A DNA stretch of 64,000 nucleotides from an uncultured Caldisericota bacterium (GCA_903871855.1 CAIQIK010000012.1:1-64000); one strand, 5' to 3'; positions 12,666 through 21,767 are shown, counted from the first letter of the stretch. Numbers and translations: made by a program. The notes: generated from the letters alone by a model not told the origin.

Positions 12666-13178
12666 ATGAACCTGAGAGATTTTATACGCGACATTCCTGA
12701 TTTTCCTCAAAAGGGGATCATGTTCAGGGACCTGACACCCCTCATGGGCGATGCCGATGCGTTCGAGTTCGCGGTGAACGAGCTGGCGAAACAGTTCAGA
12801 GCGGACCGCATTGACAAGATCGTCGCGGTGGAAGCAAGAGGTTTCATCATCGGTGCTGCACTGGCCTATGCCCTGCATGTGGGCTTCGTTCCGGCTCGCA
12901 AGCCGGGGAAGCTTCCCTACAAGTCGGTTCGGAAAGAATACGAGCTGGAGTACGGGGTGTCGATCCTTGAGATGCATGAGGACGCCATCAAGCCCGGCGA
13001 ACGCGTGCTCATCGTTGATGACCTGCTGGCGACGGGTGGCACTGTCAGCGCTACCGCCGACCTCGTCCAGTCATTGGGCGGCGACATCGTGGCATACGCG
13101 TTTCTGGTGACCCTGAAAGACCTCGGCGGAGCCAGCAAGCTGAGTGGTGGAAGGGTTGTCTCGTTGCTTGACCTTTGA
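12666..13178 (+). CDS. apt: Adenine phosphoribosyltransferase
   Basis: IRDIPDFPQKGIMFRDLTPLM, VEARGFIIGAALAYAL, VLIVDDLLATGGTV. Confidence 0.96.
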   Translation: MNLRDFIRDIPDFPQKGIMFRDLTPLMGDADAFEFAVNELAKQFRADRIDKIVAVEARGFIIGAALAYALHVGFVPARKPGKLPYKSVRKEYELEYGVSILEMHEDAIKPGERVLIVDDLLATGGTVSATADLVQSLGGDIVAYAFLVTLKDLGGASKLSGGRVVSLLDL

Positions 13179-15199
13179 AGCTTGACACTGAGTTTGACGT
13201 CGACAAGGAGTTTGAGACTCTCATAACGACGCTTCGAGGCTGGCTCTCCCCAGAGGAGATCGGCCTCGTCGAACGAGCGTTTGTATTTGCGCGCCAGAGG
13301 CATGGGGATCAGAAACGTGCTTCTGGCGCTCCCTATATGCTCCACCCGGTCAAGGCCGCCGAGGTGCTGGCTGGTTATCGTCTGGATGCTGAGACCTACG
13401 CGGCCTGTCTGCTGCACGACGTCCTGGAGGACACCAAGACGACGGCCAAGGAGTTGGAGGACGGGTTTGGTCCCAAGGTCGCATCGTTAGTGGAAGGGGT
13501 CACCAAGCTGCACGGGTTGAACTACCTGTCGCGCGAGGAGAACAACCTCGAGAATGTCCGCAAGATCCTCCTCGCTATGGCCGCAGACTTGCGGGTGGTC
13601 CTCATCAAGCTTGCGGACCGGCTGCACAACATGCGGACGCTGCAGTATCTGAGTGAGGATAAGCAACAGCGCATTGCCCAGGAGACCATGGAGATCTACG
13701 TTCCTCTCGCTCACCGGCTTGGGATCTACGAGCTCAAGTGGGAGATGGAGGACCTCGCATTCCGCTATTTGAACGCCGACGAGTACCGGAGACTGGCTGG
13801 GCTTGTTGCTGCCAAGCGGGCTGAACGGGAAGCGTTTGTGAAGGAAACGATCGCGCAGATCGATCACTCCCTGAAAGAAAAGGGTATCCACGCCCAAGTC
13901 TCGGGTCGGCCGAAAAATCTGTACAGCATCTACCGCAAGATGGTCCAGCAGGGCAAGACATTCGACGAAATCTACGATCTCGTTGCGGTACGGATTCTCG
14001 TCAACACGATCCCTGAGTGCTACCTCGTTCTGGGATACGTGCATGAGGCATTCACGGTCGTTCCTGGGCGGGTAAAGGACTACATCGCTCTCCCGAAGCC
14101 GAATGGCTACCAGTCGTTACACACGACCGTGATGGGCTCCAATGGAGAACCGCTGGAGATCCAGATACGGACCAAGCGGATGCACGAAGTCGACGAGATG
14201 GGCGTGGCGGCTCACTGGAAGTACAAGGAAGGAAAAGCAGCCGATCTGGTCGATTCGGAGCGGTTCGCGTGGCTGCGCCAGATGGTGGATTGGCAAAGGG
14301 ATGTCCGCAGTAGCGGAGAGTTCGTGGAACGAGTCAAGGTAGACGTGTTTTCGGACGAAGTTCTCGTCTTCACGCCGAAAGGGGACGTTATCAACCTGCC
14401 GGTCGGCTCCACCCCCGTCGATTTTGCCTATCACATCCATACAGACATAGGTAACAACTTGGTCGGAGCCAAAGTCAACGATCGCATTGTTCCTATCGAT
14501 ACGGAGCTGGCGACTGGGGACCGCGTGCAGATCATTACCTCGCGGAATTCCGGAGGGCCGAAGTCAGACTGGCTGAAGTTTGTCAAGGCAGCCTCGACGA
14601 AGGGGCATATCCGGGCGTATCTGCGGAAGAAGGAATTGGAGCTGCATTCAACCCCCGAGAGACCCGCTGTGGAGGAGCGTCCGCGCACCGCGGTAGCGCG
14701 CCCGTCGTCGGACAGGCGGGCTGTGGCAGACAGTGGATTCCGCGTCGTCGTTCGTGGTGATGCGACGCTTCCTATTGTCATGGCCACGTGTTGCAAACCT
14801 TCATATCCTGATGAGATCCTCGGCTACGTGACGCGTGGCAGAGGCGTCACGATTCATAAGGTGGGCTGTGCTAATGTTCCATCACTTGCCATGGAGCCGG
14901 AGCGTCTTCTCGATGCTCACTGGGAGATGATCCCTCGGAAAGCGCGCGAACGGACTATTGTCATCGAGACACTGAATGTCCCTGGCGTGCTCTACCAGGT
15001 GTCTGAGGAGTTTGCCAAGAGAAACATCAACATCACGTACATGAAAAACGCCGAGCGCCTTTCCATGTTCAGAAAGAAGGGCGGGGCACCGCGCACAGAG
15101 ATCAAGATCGTCGCGGAATTCCCTGATGATGCCGCCTATCGACAGACGATGGACGCGCTCAAGGGACTTACGTCTGTGTTCTCTGTCAAGCAGCAGTAG
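13175..15199 (+). CDS. relA: Bifunctional (p)ppGpp synthetase/hydrolase (Rel/SpoT)
   Basis: TTG start overlaps apt stop. HD motif LLHDVLEDT, synthetase motif YQSLHTTVMG, TGS domain, ACT domain. Confidence 0.95.
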   Translation: MKLDTEFDVDKEFETLITTLRGWLSPEEIGLVERAFVFARQRHGDQKRASGAPYMLHPVKAAEVLAGYRLDAETYAACLLHDVLEDTKTTAKELEDGFGPKVASLVEGVTKLHGLNYLSREENNLENVRKILLAMAADLRVVLIKLADRLHNMRTLQYLSEDKQQRIAQETMEIYVPLAHRLGIYELKWEMEDLAFRYLNADEYRRLAGLVAAKRAEREAFVKETIAQIDHSLKEKGIHAQVSGRPKNLYSIYRKMVQQGKTFDEIYDLVAVRILVNTIPECYLVLGYVHEAFTVVPGRVKDYIALPKPNGYQSLHTTVMGSNGEPLEIQIRTKRMHEVDEMGVAAHWKYKEGKAADLVDSERFAWLRQMVDWQRDVRSSGEFVERVKVDVFSDEVLVFTPKGDVINLPVGSTPVDFAYHIHTDIGNNLVGAKVNDRIVPIDTELATGDRVQIITSRNSGGPKSDWLKFVKAASTKGHIRAYLRKKELELHSTPERPAVEERPRTAVARPSSDRRAVADSGFRVVVRGDATLPIVMATCCKPSYPDEILGYVTRGRGVTIHKVGCANVPSLAMEPERLLDAHWEMIPRKARERTIVIETLNVPGVLYQVSEEFAKRNINITYMKNAERLSMFRKKGGAPRTEIKIVAEFPDDAAYRQTMDALKGLTSVFSVKQQ

Positions 15200-15367
15200 G
15201 GACTGGGCGTCTTCCTGGCCTAAACAACAGCGGGCGACCAGCAGGTGGGGTCGTGGTTGATTTGAGGGTCTGCCAGACAGGCTTGTTCAATGGCTTGAGA
15301 AGACAATGATTGCATATTGAGATGGGATGGTTAGATTGCTGAAAGAAGGCGTACCAGAAGACGGCCA

Positions 15368-16378
15368 ATGAGAGAGGGAAGCATGGATAACTGGCGAATG
15401 GAATTGAGGTTCGATCCAGTCCCGCCGCTCCTGACCTCTGGCAATGTAGCGCTTCAATACCTGGTCCGCCGCGATCTCTTGCGAGAGCGCGTCGGCCCAG
15501 TCAGTTGCCTCTGGGAGTTGCCGGCAGCGCAGCGAATCCTCAAACGGCAACTCGCCGATGGATCCTGGCCCCGGCCTGGCGAGCACAAGTACCCGGCCAT
15601 CAACTACCCTCTCATCGAAACCTGGCGGCAGTTCAGATTTCTGGTGGAGCAGTATGGTATGACCTGGGAGCATCCCCAGGTTCGGAAGGCCGCTGAGTAT
15701 CTGTTCTCCTGCCAGACCCCGCAGGGGGACATCCGGGGCATGTTGGCCAATCAATACGCGACCTACTACACGGGTGCGATCATGGCCCTCCTCGTTGAAG
15801 CAGGCTATGCTGATGACCCTCGCATCGAGAGAGGCTTCCAATGGCTGCTCGCTATGCGCCAGGATGATGGTGGTTGGACCATCCCACTCATTACCCGCAA
15901 GTTCGACCGTGCCACACAGTACCGCTTGACCACCGAGTACGCCGATCCCGTCGAGCCCGATCGGTCCAAACCCTTCTCGCACAATTGGACGGGCATGGTG
16001 CTGCGAGCCTTTGCCCTCCATCCGCAGCAGCGGCACTCTGAAGCAGCGATGGTCGCCGCACAGTTGTTGAAATCACGGTTTTTCCAGGCGGACTCCTACA
16101 CGTCATATCAGGCCGCCAGCTACTGGGTGCGATTCGAGTATCCGTTCTGGTGGAACAATCTGGTCGCTGCGCTGGATTCGCTCTCCTTGATGGGGCTCTC
16201 CAAGGAGGACCCACAGATCCGGCAGGCGCTGGCGTGGTTGGCCGCGCATCAAGAAGGAAACGGGTTGTGGAGAGTGTCATATGCGCAGGCTCAGGAGCGG
16301 GAGACTGCCAAAGTGCGAGAGATGCGGCCGTGGGTCAGCCTGGCGATCTGTCGCGTGTTCAGAAGGCTGTACGGATAG
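15368..16378 (+). CDS. Prenyltransferase / squalene-hopene-cyclase-fold (alpha-alpha barrel) protein
   Basis: Repeat signatures such as AAEYLFSCQTPQGDIRG, GFQWLLAMRQDDGGWTIP, ALAWLAAHQEGNGLWRVSY. ATG 15383 (MDNWRMELRF) is an alternative start. Confidence 0.7.
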   Translation: MREGSMDNWRMELRFDPVPPLLTSGNVALQYLVRRDLLRERVGPVSCLWELPAAQRILKRQLADGSWPRPGEHKYPAINYPLIETWRQFRFLVEQYGMTWEHPQVRKAAEYLFSCQTPQGDIRGMLANQYATYYTGAIMALLVEAGYADDPRIERGFQWLLAMRQDDGGWTIPLITRKFDRATQYRLTTEYADPVEPDRSKPFSHNWTGMVLRAFALHPQQRHSEAAMVAAQLLKSRFFQADSYTSYQAASYWVRFEYPFWWNNLVAALDSLSLMGLSKEDPQIRQALAWLAAHQEGNGLWRVSYAQAQERETAKVREMRPWVSLAICRVFRRLYG

Positions 16379-16633
16379 GCTCGTGGGGAGGGGCTTCTGC
16401 TCCATACGCAAGCTGGTGCTTATGGGTTTGTGAGCAGCCCGAGAAGCGCGACGCCCAGTAATGATGTAAAGTGAGGGTGAAACGCCGTGTTCACCCGATA
16501 TCCGGCGGGGGAGTCGGCGGAGTCGTCATCTATGCAGGGACGGACGTCCGACTCCTTGCAGACCACATCATCGCCGTGCCTTGGTCGATGTTGTAGGAAA
16601 CACTCGTCCTAGAGCGGCTGGCAGGGCTTGTCT

Positions 16634-16680
16634 TTCATGCTATTCACGACGTGAATAGAAGTTGTTCATGCTATGAATAG
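16634..16680. repeat. Paired palindromes with a direct repeat TTCATGCTAT
   Basis: CTATTCAC-GAC-GTGAATAG (16640-16658) and TTCAT-GCT-ATGAA (16665-16677). Confidence 0.6.
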
Positions 16681-16854
16681 ACTAAGATCTCAACTTCTTA
16701 TTATGGTCTCATCTGCAGCAAAGGTCGTAGACGTAGCGTAGCCTCGACCTGTACCATGAGGGATGCGGTTAGGTCTCGGTATTTGGCCGCAGAGGGTCGA
16801 ATAGATGCCTGGCTGCGCGGGCATGACAGTCTCTCCTTTGTCGTTCCCCCCGAG

Positions 16855-16930
16855 CCCTTTTTCCCAAGGCCCCCGAGCACTTTCTTCCCATGCCCCCGAG
16901 TATGTTAGTCCAATACGAGGGGTGCTCTTG
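16855..16930. repeat. Dispersed intergenic repeat, copy A
   Basis: CCCCCGAGCACTTTCTTCCCATGC and GAGGGGTGCTC, both also near 21066-21101. Confidence 0.6.
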
Positions 16931-17020
16931 AGGGGCGTTTCTGAGGGGTGCTTTCCGCAAAGGCGGGAGCCTTTCGAGCACACTCTGAACCAACCGACGT
17001 ACATGATCAACACTATATAC

Positions 17021-17049
17021 TTGACATATATGTGAGTAACTAATATATT
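17021..17049 (+). promoter_or_regulatory. Strong promoter of the AbiE-like operon
   Basis: TTGACA, 17 nt, TATATT; overlaps palindrome ACATATATGT. Confidence 0.6.
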
Positions 17050-17084
17050 AACTATCAGTAGTCAACATAGATGTCAAGGGAGAG

Positions 17085-18005
17085 GTGGAGATGCGAGTTC
17101 GAGAGTTCATCGATACCCATAGCGTGTTCACGTACCGTGAATTTGCGGTAGTCCATGATGGCGACGTGCCGTCAGCGGCACCAACGCGTGACGCACTGCT
17201 GAACCAGTACATTCGGGCTGGTCGCCTCGTCAGAGTTCGTCGTGAGCTCTATGTTACCGTGCCTCTGGGTGTCGGCCCTGCTGCGGCAGTCACTGACCCC
17301 ATGGCCATCGCTGCCAGGATGGCTGTTGACGCTGTTCTGGCCTACCATACGGCACTGGAGTACCATGGGGCTGCATATACTATCTACAGCCGGGTGACCT
17401 ATCTGACCAGTATCGGACAGCGCCCGTTTGCGTTCCAAGATATCATGTATGCTCCAGTGCCATTCCCTCATGTGCTGGTAAACGGTGATCGACAAAACAT
17501 GATGATCGATGAGGGGTTCAGGGGTACCACGTTGGTCCATGTCACGTCGCGCGAGCGGACGCTCGTCGATGTCCTCGATCGGGTCGGCCTGTCCGGTGGC
17601 TGGGAGGAAGCATGGCGATCGCTGGAAATGCTGTCTACCTTGGACCTGGAGTCCGTGGTCACATACGCGATGACACTGGCGAACGCAACCACAATCGCCA
17701 AGGTCGGGCTCTTTCTGGAACAGCATGCAGAGCAGTTGGCGGTGGACAATGGTGTTCTGGAGCGTTTGCGGACGCGCGTTCCGCGCGGTCTCCACTATGC
17801 CGATCGAGGCCGGGCCTCCACTGGGCGTCTGGTGGAACAATGGCATCTGATCATGCCGGTCACCGTTCTCGATAGGGCTGGGAGGAAGACAGGTGAGACT
17901 GAGCCACGACATTCTGATGGCAGACGCTGGCGCAACCGGCTTCCGCCCCGAGATCCTGGAGAAATGCGAGTTGCTACTCAGCCTCCTGCAGGGCCTGGTC
18001 GATGA
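17085..18005 (+). CDS. Type IV toxin-antitoxin system AbiEi-family antitoxin/regulator
   Basis: N-terminal wHTH-like segment, YIRAGRLVRVRRELYVTVP, AYHTALEYHGAAYTIYSRVTYLT, SRERTLVDVLDR; adjacent to an AbiEii-like gene. Confidence 0.8.
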   Translation: MEMRVREFIDTHSVFTYREFAVVHDGDVPSAAPTRDALLNQYIRAGRLVRVRRELYVTVPLGVGPAAAVTDPMAIAARMAVDAVLAYHTALEYHGAAYTIYSRVTYLTSIGQRPFAFQDIMYAPVPFPHVLVNGDRQNMMIDEGFRGTTLVHVTSRERTLVDVLDRVGLSGGWEEAWRSLEMLSTLDLESVVTYAMTLANATTIAKVGLFLEQHAEQLAVDNGVLERLRTRVPRGLHYADRGRASTGRLVEQWHLIMPVTVLDRAGRKTGETEPRHSDGRRWRNRLPPRDPGEMRVATQPPAGPGR

Positions 18006-18855
18006 TCCCTTTCTTGGTCCTCGACTGGTGCTAAAGGGAGGCACTGCACTCAACCTGTTTGTGTTCAAGGTTCCTCGGCTTTCGTTGGATGCTGACGTAA
18101 ACTACATCGGGGCTGCTGATGTCGGGAAAATGGAGGCCGAACGACCGCTGGTTGGAGCTGCCATCCGCAGCGTCTGCCAGCGCGAGGGCTTCCAGTTAGG
18201 TCGAACTCCAAACAAGCACGCGGGAGGAAAGTGGCATCTCGTGTACGCATCCGCATTAGGCGGCAACGCAGAGCTCCAACTGGATGTCAATTCCATGCTG
18301 AGGGCCCGCTTTGGCCGGTCGTTGCTCGGGATTCCAGGACTCTTGGACATGCAGGCGCTCACCGTACCCGTCCTCGATGTCAATGAGTTGGCAGCGGGCA
18401 AGCTGGCAGCTCTGCTGAGCCGTCACGCCAGTCGCGATCTGTTCGACGCGCATCAATTGCTTGCGAGTGACCTGCTGGATCCTGAGCGACTGCGCATCGC
18501 CTTCGTCGTGTACGGGGGAGCGAGCCGACTGGATTGGCGCACTGTAGCCATACGCGACGTGTTTTTCGAGGCGCGCGAATTACGTGACCAGCTCATTCCC
18601 GTCCTCCAGTGGCCTGCTAAGTCAGAGGGTGTCAGAGACTCGTTCGCCGAGCGCCTCCTGAATGAAACGAGAGCGATGCTCGCGGCCGTGCTGCCGCTGC
18701 GCGAACACGAGTCGGCTTTTCTGGAGTCGCTCCTGGGTGATGGAATCGTGGATGCTTCGCTCCTGACAGACGATCCAGTGCTCAGAGAACGTATTCAGGT
18801 GCAGCCCGGTCTCCACTGGAAAGCGCTCAATGTTCGCAAGACTCTAGGGCTCTGA
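17893..18855 (+). CDS. AbiEii-family nucleotidyltransferase toxin
   Basis: GTG start with upstream GGAGGAAG; LVLKGGTALNLFVFKVPRLSLDADVNYIG and ASRDLFDAHQLL. Confidence 0.82.
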   Translation: MRLSHDILMADAGATGFRPEILEKCELLLSLLQGLVDDPFLGPRLVLKGGTALNLFVFKVPRLSLDADVNYIGAADVGKMEAERPLVGAAIRSVCQREGFQLGRTPNKHAGGKWHLVYASALGGNAELQLDVNSMLRARFGRSLLGIPGLLDMQALTVPVLDVNELAAGKLAALLSRHASRDLFDAHQLLASDLLDPERLRIAFVVYGGASRLDWRTVAIRDVFFEARELRDQLIPVLQWPAKSEGVRDSFAERLLNETRAMLAAVLPLREHESAFLESLLGDGIVDASLLTDDPVLRERIQVQPGLHWKALNVRKTLGL

Positions 18856-18979
18856 TATGGGTCAGCTGATGATTGCATGGCCGGTGGTTACCTCGCCGAT
18901 TCAGCCTCGCTGGCCTTCAGCAGTCCGTAGGCGAGGACCAGAGGTGAATTCCCGTATGCGCGAGAATGGCACATCAGAC

Positions 18980-19023
18980 TGTAACATTCTTGCCTTAAAT
19001 GGAACCGTCCCGAGAATGTTACA
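18980..19023. repeat. 11-bp perfect inverted repeat, possible remnant IS/MITE
   Basis: TGTAACATTCT (18980-18990) and AGAATGTTACA (19013-19023). Confidence 0.5.
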
Positions 19024-19130
19024 CTTTTCAGGTAAGGTTGATTTGGCCATCGACATCCCAGAGACAAGGACAGGACTGGATTCTCGCATGCGTGGAAATA
19101 ACGCATGGGAAGATCCTCGAATTCTTTTCT

Positions 19131-19156
19131 GTCGTCCCCGCGAAGGCGGGGACCCA
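19131..19156. repeat. Short palindromic dispersed repeat (REP/dRS3-like)
   Basis: GTCGTCCCCGCGAAGGCGGGGACCCA; an imperfect inverted counterpart lies near 21141. Confidence 0.6.
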
Positions 19157-19379
19157 CAGCACGTGCTTCGTATTGCATCACTTTAGAATCCTTATGATCG
19201 GGCAGAGCCAGTTCACCCCTATTTGGATGAATCGATGCGGACTCTTGCAAATATATACCCCGTGTTTATCGTTAGTGTAGTATGGGTACTTGAGTACTTG
19301 CCAAGGAATAGCGAAGGCCCGCTGGTATGCAGGTGAATTTCCAGGTGGAGCCCTCAGACTTGAAGCAAAGGAGGAATGT

Positions 19380-20051
19380 ATGGGCGTTTTTGATCGGATT
19401 GGAGACATCCTGAAAGCTAATGTCAATGATTTGCTGGATCGGGCAGAAGATCCGGAGAAGATGATCAAACAAATGGTCATTGAGATGGAAGATGCCCTGA
19501 ACAAGTCTACGCTCGCCTTGGGACAGGCAATCGCCAACGAGAACACCCTGGCCCACCAGATGGAAGACAAGAAGAAGGCTGCCGATGAGTATCAGGCCAA
19601 AGCGGAGGAAGCCGTCAAGTTGGGGCGTGACGACCTGGCAAAGCAAGCCCTGGAGAAGAAGAACATGCTGGTTCGGGCTGCTCAGGAGATGGAAGAGCCG
19701 GTTGCCCAGTCCCAAAAAGCGACCGCAAGCCTCAAGCAGCAGGTAGACCTCCTGAGGACCAAAGTCGAGGAAGCCCGGATGTCCCAGAGCACCCTGGTAG
19801 CTCGAGCCGAAGCCGCCAAGGCACGCAAGCAAGCAGCTCAGGCAGTGGCTGGTATCGGGAATACCGGAGCGGCTGGTTTTGAGAAATTCGAGCAGAAGAT
19901 CGAGAAGTCCGAAGGAGAGGCGGAAGCCTTCGAAGGAATGGCCGAAGAGCAAACCCCAAGCCTGGAGAAGGATCTCGAAGAAGCATCTGTCTCGAAGGCT
20001 GCCGATGACGACCTGGCCAAGCTCAAGGAATCGTTGGGCCCGAAGCCCTGA
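19380..20051 (+). CDS. PspA/IM30 (Vipp1) family envelope-stress protein
   Basis: MGVFDRIGDILKANVNDLLDRAEDPEKMIKQMVIEMEDAL; coiled coil; AAAGGAGG upstream. Confidence 0.95.
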   Translation: MGVFDRIGDILKANVNDLLDRAEDPEKMIKQMVIEMEDALNKSTLALGQAIANENTLAHQMEDKKKAADEYQAKAEEAVKLGRDDLAKQALEKKNMLVRAAQEMEEPVAQSQKATASLKQQVDLLRTKVEEARMSQSTLVARAEAAKARKQAAQAVAGIGNTGAAGFEKFEQKIEKSEGEAEAFEGMAEEQTPSLEKDLEEASVSKAADDDLAKLKESLGPKP

Positions 20052-20074
20052 ACCGTCAAGGAGAAGGTGATGAC

Positions 20075-20875
20075 ATGCTGATCGCCGGAATTGTCCTGGT
20101 TGTTGTGGCAGTTGTCCTGTTCTTTGTGCGCCGCTCCCAGCAGGCTCGCCTGTTGGACGTCCGCTTCACACAAACCAGCACTGCAAAAGATCTGATGGAA
20201 TTGGCCAAGTCTGTCCAAGAGGGAGTGGGTCATGCGGGGGGTGTCCGCCAGCAGGTGGAGTTGAAGGGCACGATCCAAAGCGAGACGGAACTTGTTTCGG
20301 AGATCGCCAAACTGCCATGTGTCTACTATCGGGCTGACGTCACGCGGGAATACGAAGAGACCTACACCGAGACCAATCCCCAGACCAAGCAAATAGAGCG
20401 CAAGACCCGTCGCCTCAGTGAAGTCGTCTCCAGCAACTCGCGCATGGTGAACTTCTACGTGCAGGATGCTACCGGAAAAGTACTGGTCAACCCCAATGGC
20501 GCCGAGTTGGGCCGAGAGACGGTGGTGGATCGCTTCGAGACCCAGCGGTCAGGTGGGCCGGGATCGATTGACTTTGAAGGTTTTCACTTCACCCTGCCCG
20601 ATTCTTCCGGCAGAGGGGGCACCCTCGGCTACCGTTTCCACGAAGAGATCCTCCCAGTCGGACGTCCTGTCTACATACTGGGTGAAGCCTCCGATGCGTC
20701 CGGCCAACTGATCGTGCAGAAACCTGCTGAGAAGGGCCGCTTCATCATCTCCCTCAAGTCGGAGGAAGAACTGGTGCGGGCTGCCTCGGCCGCTGTCCAG
20801 TGGACTCTTTACGGAGCGATTCTGTGCGGCATCGCCGGTGTGGTATTGGCGGTCATCGGGCTGATCCGTCCATAA
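20075..20875 (+). CDS. GIDE-domain (MULAN/MUL1-like) membrane protein without RING
   Basis: N-terminal TM, central QVELKGTIQSETELVSEIAKLPCVYYRADVTREYEE, C-terminal TM. Confidence 0.75.
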   Translation: MLIAGIVLVVVAVVLFFVRRSQQARLLDVRFTQTSTAKDLMELAKSVQEGVGHAGGVRQQVELKGTIQSETELVSEIAKLPCVYYRADVTREYEETYTETNPQTKQIERKTRRLSEVVSSNSRMVNFYVQDATGKVLVNPNGAELGRETVVDRFETQRSGGPGSIDFEGFHFTLPDSSGRGGTLGYRFHEEILPVGRPVYILGEASDASGQLIVQKPAEKGRFIISLKSEEELVRAASAAVQWTLYGAILCGIAGVVLAVIGLIRP

Positions 20876-20893
20876 GAACGTCAGAAGTGGTAG

Positions 20894-20937
20894 CACCCTG
20901 CACGCCATAGACCTATGGCGTGCAGGGTGTTTTGTTT
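20894..20937 (+). terminator. Rho-independent terminator after the pspA-GIDE operon
   Basis: CACCCTGCACGCCATAG-AC-CTATGGCGTGCAGGGTG followed by TTTTGTTT. Confidence 0.95.
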
Positions 20938-21060
20938 CATTACGTCGCAGGAGCAATGGGTAAAGTGCCGATAAGACGCTGTGCTGTGCAGGAAGGGAGG
21001 GGGAGAAACCGATATGACGCCTGATCAGAGGCTGTCTCCTCCCTGCAATCGTCTGTCTCC

Positions 21061-21165
21061 GTCATTCCCCCGAGCACTGTCTTCCCATGCGAGGGGTGCT
21101 CCTCTGCGCATGCGGGAATCCATCGTTGCATCAGGGCATAGGTCCCCACCTCCGCGGAGGCGACG
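21061..21165. repeat. Dispersed intergenic repeat, copy C
   Basis: GTCATTCCCCCGAGCACTGTCTTCCCATGCGAGGGGTGCTC...GCATGCGGGAATCCAT, then GGTCCCCACCTCCGCGGAGGCGAC. Confidence 0.6.
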
Positions 21166-21500
21166 AAACACACTGCCTGTCTTTCTAATTGCTTCTTTCT
21201 CGTCCGAAGGACCGGCACTCTTTTGCCCTTCGTCAAGTATATCTTGGATGAGTCGATGCGATACTTGACTGGCTAAGTAATTGCAAATATGATAGTTCTT
21301 ACAACTGGATAGAAAGGGCAACCGAAGTGGTGAGATGGTAGCCCGTGAATGAGAGGGGGGAAGAAGGAAAACACTTTGGGGCGAACGGTGCGGAGCAGAA
21401 CCTATGTAGTTACGCATGCTTCATGCGTGGGCTCAGTTCTTTGGTTCGTTCGAAGCTTCAGATTCGCTCAGCCGTTAGCTGAGATACTGGAGGAGGGGAC

Positions 21501-21752
21501 GTGATTATCGATACAGAGCTACTTAGACAAAGACTCGAAGAAGTTGGAGAAGACGGAATTCGGGAGTGTTTGGCAGAAGGCACGTATGATCCTCAGGCGA
21601 GACCGATTGTGGAAGAGTGGCTAAGAGGCAAAGACACAGGAAGAATGCGAGAATACATCAAAGTGGCTAGAAGTGCAAGCTATGCGGCATGGGTGGCAGC
21701 TATTGTCGCGGTCGCTAGCGCTCTGGCTGCAATCGTTGCATGGCTACGGTAA
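21501..21752 (+). CDS. Small protein with C-terminal TM helix
   Basis: 83 aa, GTG start; charged N-terminus (LRQRLEEVGEDGIRECLAEGTYDPQARPIVEEWLRGK) and C-terminal YAAWVAAIVAVASALAAIVAWLR. Confidence 0.7.
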   Translation: MIIDTELLRQRLEEVGEDGIRECLAEGTYDPQARPIVEEWLRGKDTGRMREYIKVARSASYAAWVAAIVAVASALAAIVAWLR

Positions 21753-21767
21753 AGAGGAGGCAAGGAG

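Noticed and set aside
17172-18068. 298-aa minus-strand ORF over the AbiE pair
   Set aside because: No motif; both + strand genes have SD sequences and family motifs.
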